In this document: positions 36,020 through 46,964 of the stretch, one piece after another
Layout of the letters: each line of letters begins with the position of its first letter
How positions within the stretch are numbered: position 1 is the first letter of the stretch
From: Lathyrus oleraceus
Taxonomy: Eukaryota; Streptophyta; Magnoliopsida; Fabales; Fabaceae
Direction of reading: 5' to 3'
DNA length: 64,000 nucleotides
NCBI RefSeq assembly: GCF_024323335.1
Contig: NC_066581.1
Coordinates: 456,607,197 to 456,671,196 of the forward strand
Translations under genes and position numbers: made by a program
The notes under the pieces: generated by a model
Databases searched by the model: none
Told to the model about the DNA's origin: nothing
What the model saw: the letters and a program-made list of their open reading frames with translations, nothing else

Positions 36020-37660
36020 ATGGCAACAGTTCCCGAGCCGAAGCGGAAAACTTGTTCCTATAGCTTTCACCGTGAGCCTTTGACGTCTCTGATTGAGTTG
36101 AGCAGTCTTGTGACCGTTGATCATCTGAAGGGGTTCGTTGACCAGTATGGGGATCTGTTGACTTTATTGAAGATGGTAGTCGATCCGGTGCCGTTGCAGA
36201 CTCTTCTTCAGTTCTACGATCCGGAGCTTAGATGTTTCACTTTCCAGGACTATCAGTTGGCGCCTACTCTCGAGGAGTACTCCATTCTGTTGTGTGTCCC
36301 TATTCAGCATCAGGTTCCTTTCTTGGACGTACCAAAGGAAGTTGACTTCAGGGTTATTGCTAGGGCTCTTCATCTGAGTATCAGAGAGATCAGTGATGGT
36401 TGGAAGACCAGTGGGGATACAGTTGGGCTGCCTTTGAAGTTTCTGCTGAGAGTTGCTAGAGGAGAAACAGAGAAGGGGAATTGGGAAGCTTTTTATGCCC
36501 AGCTTGCTGTTATGATCTATGGGATCGTCCTGTTTCCGAGTATGCCCAACTTTGTTGACTATGCTGCAGTTTGCATCTTCATGGGAGGGAATCCGGTTCC
36601 TACTCTGTTAGCTGACACTTACTATGCTATCCACAGTAGGCATGGTAAGGGTGGAGCTATCAGATGTTGTCTTCCACTTTTGCTCAGATGGTTCATTTCT
36701 CTCCTGCCAGTCAGCGGACCGTTTGTTGACGCTCAGAGCACTTATACGTGGACTCAGAGGGTGATGTCTCTTACTTCATATGACATCAGATGGCAGTCTT
36801 ACCGGATTGACGTGCGGGATGTTATTATGAGTTGTGGAGAATTCCGGAACGTGTCACTCGTGGGGACCAAGGGTTGCATCAATTACAACCCAATTCTTTC
36901 TCTTCGCCAGCTAGGGTTCGTGATGAGTGGAAGGCCGCTTGAAGCTGAGATAGCTGAGAGTGTGTATTTTGAGAAGAAAGTTGACCCTGCTAGATTGGAA
37001 CAGATTGGAAGAGCTTGGAAGTCAATTGGTGTTAGAGATGGATCTGTCTTAGGGAAGAAGTTTGCCATTGCTATGCCTGATTACACTGATTGGGTGAAGA
37101 AGAGAGTGGAGACTTTACTGTTGCCCTATGATAGGATGAATCCGTTGCAAGTGCAACCACCTTTGATTCTTGCTGATACTGTGACCACTGAGTAGTACAA
37201 GCAAGCCCTGATGGAGAATCGCCGTCTGAAGGAGAAAGAGCAAGATGCCCAGATGGAGTTGTATCAAGCCAAGGCTGATAAGCTGAACCTGTCTCATCAG
37301 CTCCGAGACATCCAGAGTGCAGATGTTGGTGGGGTAAGAAGCAAGAAGAGATCTTATGCAGAGATGGAGACCTTGCTAGATGCAGAGCACAGAGAGTGTT
37401 TGAGATCGCAGAGAGCTGAAGCCAGTTATCTGAAGAAGATCAGAGACTTGGAGAAGCAACTCAGAGACAAAGATATCCAATTGAAGAAGGAAGTCGACCG
37501 AAGACTTGCATCAGAAGACCGACTTGGGTCCGAAGTTGTCGAGCTTAGAAGACAGTTGAAGGAGAAGATCATTCCCTTGCCAGAATGTTCAGAGTGTGAA
37601 TTGTTGATAGACCAGTGTCACTACTTGAAGACGCTCATTCCTGGAAGTAACTTGTCTTAG
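36020..37660 (+). pseudogene. Element B ORF1 (Ogre ORF1 protein), one nonsense codon
   Basis: Start ATG 36020 (MATVPEPKRK); an in-frame ATG at 36011 is an alternative. The conserved N-terminal domain has LLQFYDPELRCFTFQDYQLAP, LEEYSILLCVPIQ, GNPVPTLLADTYYAI and KGCINYNPILSLRQLGF. A TAG at 37193-37195 falls between this domain and a long charged C-terminal region of about 150 residues that is very probably coiled coil (KKIRDLEKQLRDKD; heptads of Leu). The frame is the same on both sides, so one substitution separates the halves. Function in the Ogre life cycle is unknown. Without readthrough only the globular domain would be made. Confidence 0.83.
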
Positions 37661-37965
37661 CTTGTACTTTTCTGATGTTATGTTGAGAATCACCCCCAGG
37701 CTTGTTGGGTGGGATTCTATGTTGTACTTTGTTGGATATTTGGATCTTTGTTGTATGATCCATTTGCTCATTTATAGATGAGATTGTTGTTTCAGTCTGT
37801 ACTCACTGCTCTGTTGTATGATGTTTCTGTATCTCCCTGTTGCTTTCGTGTTGTTGCAGGTTGCCATCTTTTGAGGATGGATCAGGCTCTTTGATTGCCT
37901 GAGAAATGATCATTATCATTTGCATCATATGCATTAGCATCATACTCATAACATTTGCATAACAG
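37661..37965 (+). other. ORF1-gag spacer of element B
   Basis: No ORF. It ends in GCATAACAG, as in element A, exactly 99 bases before the first gag ATG in both elements. Confidence 0.5.
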
Positions 37966-40900
37966 GTGTTCTTGTGCCGACTTCTCACTTTGGTTCCTGT
38001 GTCAGGCAGGATAGATGATCAACGACCACACCGGTATTCTACCAGACTCAATCAGCGCAGAAGCATGGATCAGGTTCAGAATGAATTGGCTGAGATGAGG
38101 GCGAACATGGCCCAGTTCATGACGATGATGCAAGGGGTTGCTCAGGGTCAGGAGGAGCTCCGTGCTTTGGTTCAGAGACAAGAGACGGTTATTCAGGCGT
38201 CTAACCGTGGTTCACCTGCTGGTATTCCCGTGCCTGAGAATATCAATGTTGCTGCTGCTCCCATTCATGACTATGCTGTGGGAGATGAACTCAGGGGTAT
38301 CAGAATCAATGGTCAGCCTCTTGCTGCAGAGGTCAATGCCAGAGCTACCCGGGCTCCGGTGCGTCATCCAGCTCTTATTGTCGACAGACAAGAGGACATG
38401 TTCACACTGCTGAGTGAAGATGAGGATGTGGTCAGAGATGTTGTCAGAGTGGAGGACAGGGATCGGAAGGTCGATGCCCTGGCTGAGAAGATTCGTGCAA
38501 TGGAGTGTCAGAACTCTCTTGGTTTTGACGTAACAAATCTGGGGTTGGTGGAAGGTCTGAGAATTCCCCACAAATTCAAAGCGCCCACTTTTGACAAGTA
38601 CAACGGTACTTCTTGCCCTCGCACTCATGTGCAGGCATATTATCGGAAGATCTCGGCATATACAGATGACGAGAAAATATGGATGTACTTTTTCCAAGAT
38701 AGTCTATCTGGGGCATCTTTGGACTGGTACATGGAGCTCAAGAGAGATTCGATCCGATGTTGGAGGGATCTGGGAGAAGCTTTTCTCAGACAGTACAAGC
38801 ACAACATGGATATGGCACCTAGCCGGACTCAGCTGCAGAGTCTGTGCCAGAAAAACAATGAAAGCTTCAAAGAGTACGCCCAGAGGTGGCGTGAACTTGC
38901 CGCAAGAGTTCAACCCCCTATGCTGGAAAGGGAGTTGACTGATATGTTCATCGGCACACTTCAGGGAGTGTTCATGGACCGAATGGGGAGTTGCCCATTT
39001 GGAAGCTTTTCCGATGAGGTGATCTGCGGTGAGAGGACTGCGAGCTTGATCAAGGCTGGGAAGATCAGTGATGCTGGTGCCTCTTCATCCAAGAAACCTT
39101 TCTCTGGGGCACCTCGCCGTAGAGAAGGTGAAACCAATGCTGTTCAGCACCGCCGAGGGCCGAACAAAAATCAAAATCAATACAGACAGGTTGCTGCAGT
39201 GACCATTCCTGCACCTCACCAACGTCAACCTCCACAACAACCGAGACAACAACACCAACAACAGCAGCAACGTCCTTATCAGCCGAGGCAGAGGCTGCAT
39301 CCTGATAGACGTTTTGATCCCTTGCCCATGACCTACGCTGAGCTACTGCCTGAGTTGCTCAGATTAGGTTTTGTCGAGTTGAGAACCATGGCTCCGCCAA
39401 CAGTATTGTCGCCTGGGTACGATGCTAATGTCCGGTGTGATTTTCATTCGGGGGCACCAGGACATCACATTGAGAAGTGTCGGGCTTTTCAGCACAAAGT
39501 CCAGGATTTGATCAATTCCAAGGCGATCAATTTCTCTCCTGTGCCTAACGTTGTTAACAATCCTATGCCGGCGCATGGTGCTCACCGGGTAAATTGTGTT
39601 GAAAGTGAAGCTGAAGATCTGGTTGACAGGGTTGATGAAATTCAGACTTCGTTGCTGGTTGTCAAGAGCCGTCTGTTGAATAGTGGTGTTCATCCGGGCT
39701 GTGATGAAAACTGTGTGGGCTGTGTAGACTCAGACAATGGTTGTGAATTGTTGCGGGCTGGTATTCAATGTCTGATTGATGAGGGCTGTGTCCAGTTTGG
39801 TCGAGCTGATAGTAAAGATCGTGGGGCAGTGTCTACTGTCACGATATTCTTTAAACCTTCTGAGGGACGTACGCCTACAACAAATGGTAATCCAGTTACC
39901 ATTGCTGCACCAGTTTCCGCCAGTACTCCAACGACCATCGTTGCTCCGGTAAGAAGGACTGAGAACAGTAATGTTGTGCCTTGGAAGTATGATAATGCCT
40001 ACCGAAGCAACAGAAGGGCTGAGAACAGGGTCAAACCTTCGAATCAAGCGCCCGTGACGATTAATGTGCCTGTCAGTAAAACTCCTGTGGTTGTGAGTCC
40101 AATTGTGGACAATGTGGGTGGTCCAGGAGGCTTTACTCGCAGTGGTCGGCTGTTTGCGCCTCAACCGTTGAGGGATGCCAATGCTGAGGCATCTGCTAGA
40201 GCCAAGGGCAAATAAGCCGTGGTTGACGAAGCGCCTGCTCAAATGAATGTGCCTGGTGGCTCGTTCGAAAAGGACGTGGAGGAGTTCATGCGCATCATTA
40301 AGAAGAGTGATTACAAGATTGTGGATCAACTCAATCAAACTCCCTCCAAGATCTCTATCCTTTCGCTGCTGTTGTGCTCTGAGGCACATCGAGACGCCTT
40401 GTTGAAGATGTTGAATATGGCGTATGTACCTCAGGAGATTTCAGTCAACCAGCTTAAGGGTGTAATTGCTAACGTGAGTACCCGACATGGCGTGGGGTTT
40501 ACAGATCTCGATCTGACGCCCGAGGGGCGGAATCATAACAAGGCCTTACACATCACTATGGAGTGCAAGGGGGCTGTGTTGTCACATGTACTGGTCGACA
40601 CCGGTTTTTCTCTGAATGTGCTGCCGAAGCAAATCTTGAAGAAGATACCTATTGAAGGGGTTGTGCTGACGCCTAGTGACCTGATTGTCCGTGCATTTGA
40701 CGGATCCAAACGTTCTGTGTTTGGGGAAGTCACTTTGCCTATGAAGATAGGTCCTGAGGAGTTTGACATTGTCTTCTATGTCATGGACATCCAGCCTGCT
40801 TACAGTTGCCTACTGGGACGTCCATGGATTCATGCAGCAGGGGCAATTTCGTCGACTCTCCACCAGAAGCTCAAGTACGTCTGGAACGGTCAGATTGTGA

Positions 40901-41369
40901 CCGTATGCGGTGAAGAGGATATCTTGGTGAGTCATTTGTCCTCGTTCAAATATGTCGAGGTGGATGGCGAGATCCACGAAACTTTGTGCCAGGAATTTGA
41001 GACCGTGGCTCTTGAGAAGGTGGCCTACGCTGAACAGAGGAGGCCAGGTGCTTCAATTACTTCTTACAAGCAGGCTAAGGAGGTTGTTGATTCCGGTAAG
41101 GCTGAAGGCTGGGGCAAGATGGTGGACTTGCCTGTCAAGGAAGACAAGTTTGGCATTGGATATGAGCCTCTCCGAGCAGAGCAGGGTGCAGCAGGTCCTA
41201 GTACCTTTACCAGCGCAGGGCTGATGAACCACGGTGACGTCTTCGCAGCTGATGTTGAAGACAGTGATAGTGACATTGATCTCGACTGCTGGGTTCGCCC
41301 GAGTGCACCCGGGGAAGTGATCAACAACTGGACTGCGGAGGATATAATCCAAGTTACTCTTCAAACAGA
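37966..41369 (+). pseudogene. gag-pro: Element B gag-pro, one nonsense codon
   Basis: First ATG at 38065 (MDQVQNELAEM); the open frame and similarity to A begin 33 codons earlier. The capsid domain spans about residues 170-300 from 38065 (VQAYYRKISAYTDDEKIWMYFFQ; WRDLGEAFLRQYKHNMDM). Gln/Arg-rich region at about 39180-39300. Knuckle-like CX2HX5HX4C at 39436-39480. TAA at 40213-40215, where A reads CAA, just after the VDNVGGPGGFTRSGRLF block. Protease follows, with catalytic VDTG at 40594-40605 then Phe instead of Ser, and YSCLLGRPWIH. Unspliced, the frame stops at 41373; the exon ends at 41369. Confidence 0.9.
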
Positions 41370-41609
41370 GTAATTTTCTTTTGTTTTTTCATTCTGCACA
41401 AAGCCCTACGTTCTGCCCAAGGCGTAGTGGTTCATTGTAGGGCCTCATGTTTTCAATCTTTATCATTAATAAAGGACGTTTTGCAAACAATTTTGTGATC
41501 CCTGTCTTTCCATTTTGTTTTCACTTTTTCAAAAAATATAAATGGCAATGTTTTTATTTTTGTGACTTTATTGAAATCTTTTTCTAAAACAAAGCATTAA
41601 AACATGCAG
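41370..41609 (+). other. Predicted Ogre intron, element B
   Basis: Donor GTAATTTTC at 41370, acceptor ACATGCAG ending 41609, 240 bp. Splicing replaces the stop after the last Glu codon by GA+A and enters the pol frame ten bases before its first ATG. Donor, acceptor and phase match element A. Confidence 0.78.
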
Positions 41610-44600
41610 AAGTGACCTTATGGCATCCACTATGAACAAACCTGTTATGGCTCAGTATGATTTCGACAATCCCATCTACCAAGCTGAAGAGGAGAGTGAT
41701 GAAGACAGTGAACTCCCGGAAGAATTGGCTAGGTTGTTGAAGCAAGAGGAAAGGGTCATCCAACCTCATCAGGAGGATTTGGAGATTGTTAATCTTGGTA
41801 CTGAGGACGCCAGAAGGGATATCAAGATCGGGGCCGCTTTGAAGCCAGAGGTCAAGAGCAGATTGATTGAGATGCTGAGAGAGTACATGGAGATATTCGC
41901 CTGGTCTTATCAAGATATGCCTGGGCTGAATACTGATATTGTGGTTCATAGGCTACCTCTCAGAGATGATTGTCCTTCGGTCAAGCAGAAGCTTCATAGA
42001 ATGAGTCCTGATATGGCAGTGAAAATCAAGGAAGAGGTTCAGAAGCAGTTCGATGCGGGTTTCTTGTCAGTTACAACTTACCCACCGTGGGTAGCCAACA
42101 TCGTTCCTGTGCCGAAGAAGGATGGCAAAGTCAGAATGTGTGTCGATTATCGGGATTTGAACAGAGCGAGTCCGAAAGATGATTTCCCATTACCTCACAT
42201 TGATGTATTGGTGGATAATACGGCTCAATCCTCGGTATTCTCTTTCATGGATGGTTTCTCGGGCTATAATCAGATTAAGATGGCGCCAGAGGACATGGAA
42301 AAGATGACATTCATTACACCTTGGGGCACGTTCTGCTATAAGGTGATGCCATTTGGGCTGAAGAATGTCGGTGCTACCTATCAGAGGGCAATGACGACTC
42401 TCTTTCATGACATGATGCACAAAGAGATTGAAGTGTACGTGGATGATATGATTGCGAAGTCGCAGACGGAAGATGAGCACCTGGTTAATTTGCAGAAGTT
42501 GTTTGACAGATTGGTCAAGTTCAAACTGAGGCTGAATCCAAACAAGTGCACGTTTGGGGTGAGATTAGGGAAGCTGTTGGGCTTCATTGTCAGTGAGAAA
42601 GGGATTGAGGTTGATCCAGCAAAGGTCAAAGCTATTCAGGAAATGCCTGAACCAAAAACTGAAAAGCAGGTTCGTGGGTTTTTAGGGAGATTGAACTACA
42701 TTGCAAGGTTTGTATCTCACCTAACTTCCACGTGTGAACCAATATTCAAATTGTTGAGAAAGAATCAGGCAATCAAGTGGAATGATGATTGTCAAAAAGC
42801 TTTTGACAAGATAAAAGAGTATTTACAGAAACCTCCAATCCTGATTCCTCCCGTTCCAGGGAGACCATTGATAATGTACCTGTCAGTTACCGAGAACTCG
42901 ATGGGGTGTGTATTGGGACAGCATGACGAGTCTGGTCGAAAAGATCATGACATATACTACCTTAGCAAAAAGTTTACCGACTGTGAAATCAAATATTCAC
43001 AGCTTGAGAAAACTTGTTGTGCTTTGGCCTGGGCTGCTCGCCGACTGAGGCAGTATATGCTGAACCATACCACCTTATTGATTTCTAAGATGGATCCAGT
43101 GAAATACATCTTTGAGAAGCCGGCTCTCACCGGACGTGTTGCCCGTTGGCAGATGATCTTAACAGAGTACGATATCCAGTACACGTCGCAGAAGGCTATC
43201 AAAGGTAGTGTTTTGTCAGACTATCTCGCCGAACAACCGATCGATGATTATCAGCCTATGATGTTTGAATTCCCTGATGAAGACATCATGTATCTGAAGA
43301 TGAAAGATTGTGAAGAGCCTCTTGTCGAGGAAGGACCGGATCCTGATGACAAGTGGACATTGATGTTTGATGGGGCTGTAAATGTGAATGGTAATGGTGT
43401 TGGTGCAGTGCTGATCAATCCTAAAGGTGCTCATATACCTTTTTATGCCAGATTGACTTTTGATGTCACCAACAATGAAGCTGAGTATGAGGCTTGTATC
43501 ATGGGGATAGAAGAAGCCATTGATTTGAGAATCAAGACGCTTGACATTTTTGGAGATTCCGCTCTAGTAATTAATCAGGTCAATGGAGATTGGAATACGA
43601 ACCAGCCGCATTTGATTCCGTATAGAGATTACACCAGAAGAATACTGACGTTCTTCAAGAAGGTGAAGTTGTATCATGTCCCTCGGGATGAGAATCAGAT
43701 GGCCGACGCTTTGGCTACTTTATCGTCCATGATAAAAGTTCATTGGTGGAATCATGTGCCACATATTGCGGTGAATCGACTCGAAAGGCCTGCGTATGTG
43801 TTTGCAGCCGAGTCTGTTGCGATTGATGAGAAATCGTGGTATTATGACATCAAGAACTTCCTCAAGACTCAGGAGTATCCTGAAGGTGCGTCAAAGAACG
43901 ACAAGAAAACCCTGAGAAGACTAGCTGGAAGCTTTTATTTGAATCAGGATGACGTGCTGTATAAAAGGAATTTTGACATGGTCTTGCTCAGATGCGTGGA
44001 TAGACACGAAGCAGACATGTTGATGCAAGAAGTGCACGAAGGTTCGTTTGGTACCCATGCTGGTGGGCATGCAATGTCAAAGAAACTGTTGAGAGCCGGT
44101 TATTACTGGATGACTATGGAAACCGATTGCTTCAGGTATGCTCGGAAGTGCCATAAGTGTCAAATTTATGCTGATAAGGTGCATGTACCACCAAGCCCGT
44201 TGAATGTCATGAACTCGCCTTGGCCGTTTGCCATGTGGGGCATTGACATGATTGGGAAGATTGAGCCTACTGCTTCTAATGGACATCGCTTCATCTTGGT
44301 TGCGATTGATTACTTCACCAAGTGGGTGGAAGCAGCTTCCTATGCTAACGTTACCAAACAAGTGGTTGCCCGGTTCATCAAGAAAGAAATCATATGTCGT
44401 TATGGAGTTCCTGAGAGAATCATCACTGACAATGGTTCAAATCTCAATAACAAGATGATGAAAGAGCTTTGCAGAGATTTCAAGATTGAACATCACAATT
44501 CTTCTCCTTACAGACCAAAGATGAATGGTGCTGTAGAGGCGGCAAACAAGAATATTAAGAAGATTGTGCAGAAGATGGTCGTTACGTACAAGGATTGGCA

Positions 44601-45087
44601 TGAGATGCTGCCCTTCGCTTTGCATGGGTACCGTACCTCAGTGCGTACGTCGACCGGGGCAACCCCGTACTCCCTTGTGTATGGTATGGAAACAGTCCTA
44701 CCAGTTGAGGTGGAGATCCCTTCTCTGAGGGTATTGTTGGATATCAAGATGGACGAAGCCGAGTGGATTCGAACAAGGTTTAATGAGTTGAGCCTTATCG
44801 AAGAAAGACGGTTAGCAGCTGTGTGCCATGGGCAGTTATATCAGAGAAGGATGAAGCGAGCCTTTGATCAGAAAGTGCGTCCTCGGAGCTATCAGGCTGG
44901 TGATCTAGTTCTGAAGAGGATCCTTCCTCCCGGTACAGATAACAGGGGCAAGTGGACTCCTAATTATGAAGGTCCGTATGTTGTGAAGAAGGTCTTCTCC
45001 GGTGGAGCCTTGATGCTTACAACTATGGATGGTGAAGATTTCCCGTCCCCTGTTAACTCAGATGTAGTCAAAAAATACTTCGCATAA
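41610..45087 (+). CDS. pol: Element B pol: RT, RNase H, aRNase H and integrase
   Basis: Open from the intron acceptor; first ATG 41620, 1155 codons. RT core: PPWVANIVPVPKKDGKVRM, FSFMDGFSGYNQI and YVDD at 42436-42447 (residue 273). A gypsy-type RNase H region follows (QHDESGRKDHDIYYLSKKF, about residues 430-520). A second RNase H of the Tat-type aRNH starts at WTLMFDGAV, with Asp at residue 584. Integrase has an HHCC finger (CHKCQIYAD, about residues 845-860), then D876, D937 and E973 (DX60DX35E), and a C-terminal GPYVVKKVF-type segment. All catalytic residues I can check are present. It would be expressed through splicing from gag-pro. Confidence 0.93.
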
Positions 45088-45096
45088 ATTGACCCG

Positions 45097-45290
45097 CTGG
45101 ACAAAAAGAACAAAATAGTCCAGGCAAAAAAGGGCATCCCGGCGAACCAAAAAACAGAAAGAAAAGGTTCGGGCAAAAATTAGGGATAAAAATGAAAAGA
45201 ATTTGTACACCCGGTAAGTCGAAAACCCGCGAGGGCGGCTTAGGAAAAAATGGGTATCCCGGTGGATTGAAAACCCGAAAGGGCGATCCA
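45097..45290 (+). promoter_or_regulatory. Array of four stem-loops downstream of pol, element B
   Basis: HP1 45097-45123: CTGGAC/GTCCAG. HP2 45143-45171: CGAACC/GGTTCG. HP3 45215-45242: TAAGTCG/CGGCTTA. HP4 45263-45290: TGGATTG/CGATCCA. Loops are A-rich. HP3 and HP4 carry AAAA and then an inner CCC-GNRA-GGG hairpin (loops GCGA and GAAA). Units are separated by GCAAAAA...(A/T)CCCGG-type linkers. Element A has the same four at 55525-55715. Role unknown; RNA export, packaging or 3'-end function are guesses. Confidence 0.65.
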
Positions 45291-45789
45291 GCCAAAAGAG
45301 GGATTAAAGCGAAGACTACAGTCTGAGTTATCTGTACTTCATCACGCTTCGTCATATGCCGTCTCGAAAGATGTGATCGGTCCAGTCATTCTTCTCAGAA
45401 AGCAAGGAGTTGGGAGGAAAACTGATGATCTGTGAGTTATAACAGGATTGGGAAATAGTGGATGCCGTGTTCACATTGCCATTAGGATAGATTTTTTCCT
45501 TTTGTGCGCAATTGCCTCTTTCTAGGAATTGCTTCCCAATTGTATTCGCCTTTTCAGGCGCATTTTCAATCAATAAAAGTCGTTATTCAGATAAATAGCT
45601 CTCTTGTTTTTATTTTACTGTTTTGTTTGCAAAGACGTCCGAATTTTTGATAAACATTGCATATAAAAACATGAAGGCTTAACAATAACTTGCAGAAAGA
45701 TAAAACATTTGAAAATCATTTTGAATGTTGAGGACACTTGAGCGTATCTTGTCCATGTATCCCTGGGGCATGTTGATTGTGGTTGTTTT

Positions 45790-46620
45790 GCAGGTCATTA
45801 TCTGTGAGCATTCCCCAGCAAATATTTTCTCTCCAAGCAAGTTTGAGAGCTATCAGAGTCTATTCTCTCCCCAGCAGTCAGGTTTGAAATAGTATTGCCA
45901 TCCCCAGCGTGGCTGTGAACGCTCATCCTCAGCGGGGTTGTGGATGTTTCTCCCCCAGCACAGGGTCTGACATATTGTGTTACCACCAGAGTTTTGCTTT
46001 TCCTCAGCAGAGAAGTGTTTCATCCCCAACAGAGGTTTTCCCCAGCTAGTCCCCGAGTGGAGCGGGTTTCAACGAAATATTTCTCCAGCAGAGTTCATCC
46101 TACCAGCGGATTGGACGAGTTTTCGTAGCAGATTGATGTTTGCATCCCCAGCCGAGTCTATTCTACCTGTGGATTGCGTGGGTCGTCCCCAGTGGAGTAG
46201 CAATTATTCCCCAAAGCTATCCTAACTGAGGTTTGGTTGAGTCTTCCCCAGTGAAGTCGCTTTAATCATTCCCCGGTAAAGTCGTCTTGTTACTCCCCGG
46301 CGAGTAGTTTCACCAAAGAGTTGCCTGGTTTACTTTCCCCAGTGGAACAGTATTGATTAATCCCCGAAGAGTTGCCTGGTTTGTTCCCCAGCGGAGTATT
46401 TGCTTGCTTCCCGAGCGGAGTGGGTCCTGTGAAGGATGTTCCCCAGCGGAGTCTATCCTTTCCCCGGCAGCAGTTTTGTTTTTCCAGCATGAGTGAGAAG
46501 TCGGTGTTTCCTCGGCAAAGCATTCCCCGATAAGGCTCTCCCCGCAGAGTATTCTCCAAGCAGAGTCTCCCCGCAGAGTTGGAGTGTCTAATCTTGTGGC
46601 TCCCCAGCCAGAGGGTTCAT
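45790..46620 (+). repeat. CCCCAGCGGAGT-like dispersed short repeats, element B 3' UTR
   Basis: Degenerate 12-base word (CCCCAGCGGAGT, CCCCGGCAG, CCCGCAGAGT) recurring every 20-60 bases. The same word family appears at 56260-56770 in A and 940-1480 before LTR C1. Confidence 0.65.
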
Positions 46621-46964
46621 CAGTGTTGCATTTTTGCATGAAGTAATCATTGCATCTTCAAAAATGCGTAGCATTTCCATTCAATATGGAGCATTACGCC
46701 ATAGGAAAATTCAAACATATGCATTCATGTGTTCAAAACCGTCAGACCGTATCCCCGGCAGAGGCGGATTTTTGTTCAACCTGTACAGCACGTTTGCTAC
46801 AGTTGCTCCTGACGACATTTAGGATTGACAATCCCCACCGAGGTTATTTCCTCATCCATTGGTGAAAGGAAAGCCTGCTTCTCCCCAGTGAGACCCCTGC
46901 AAGTGTTCAGCCTCGCCCTGACATATGTAGATGTCGTTACCCTGTCAGCACCCGCGTGTGTTGT

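Noticed and set aside
38212..38697. 161-codon minus-strand ORF, and other long antisense ORFs over gag and pol
   Set aside because: They mirror real plus-strand domains and have no independent motifs.
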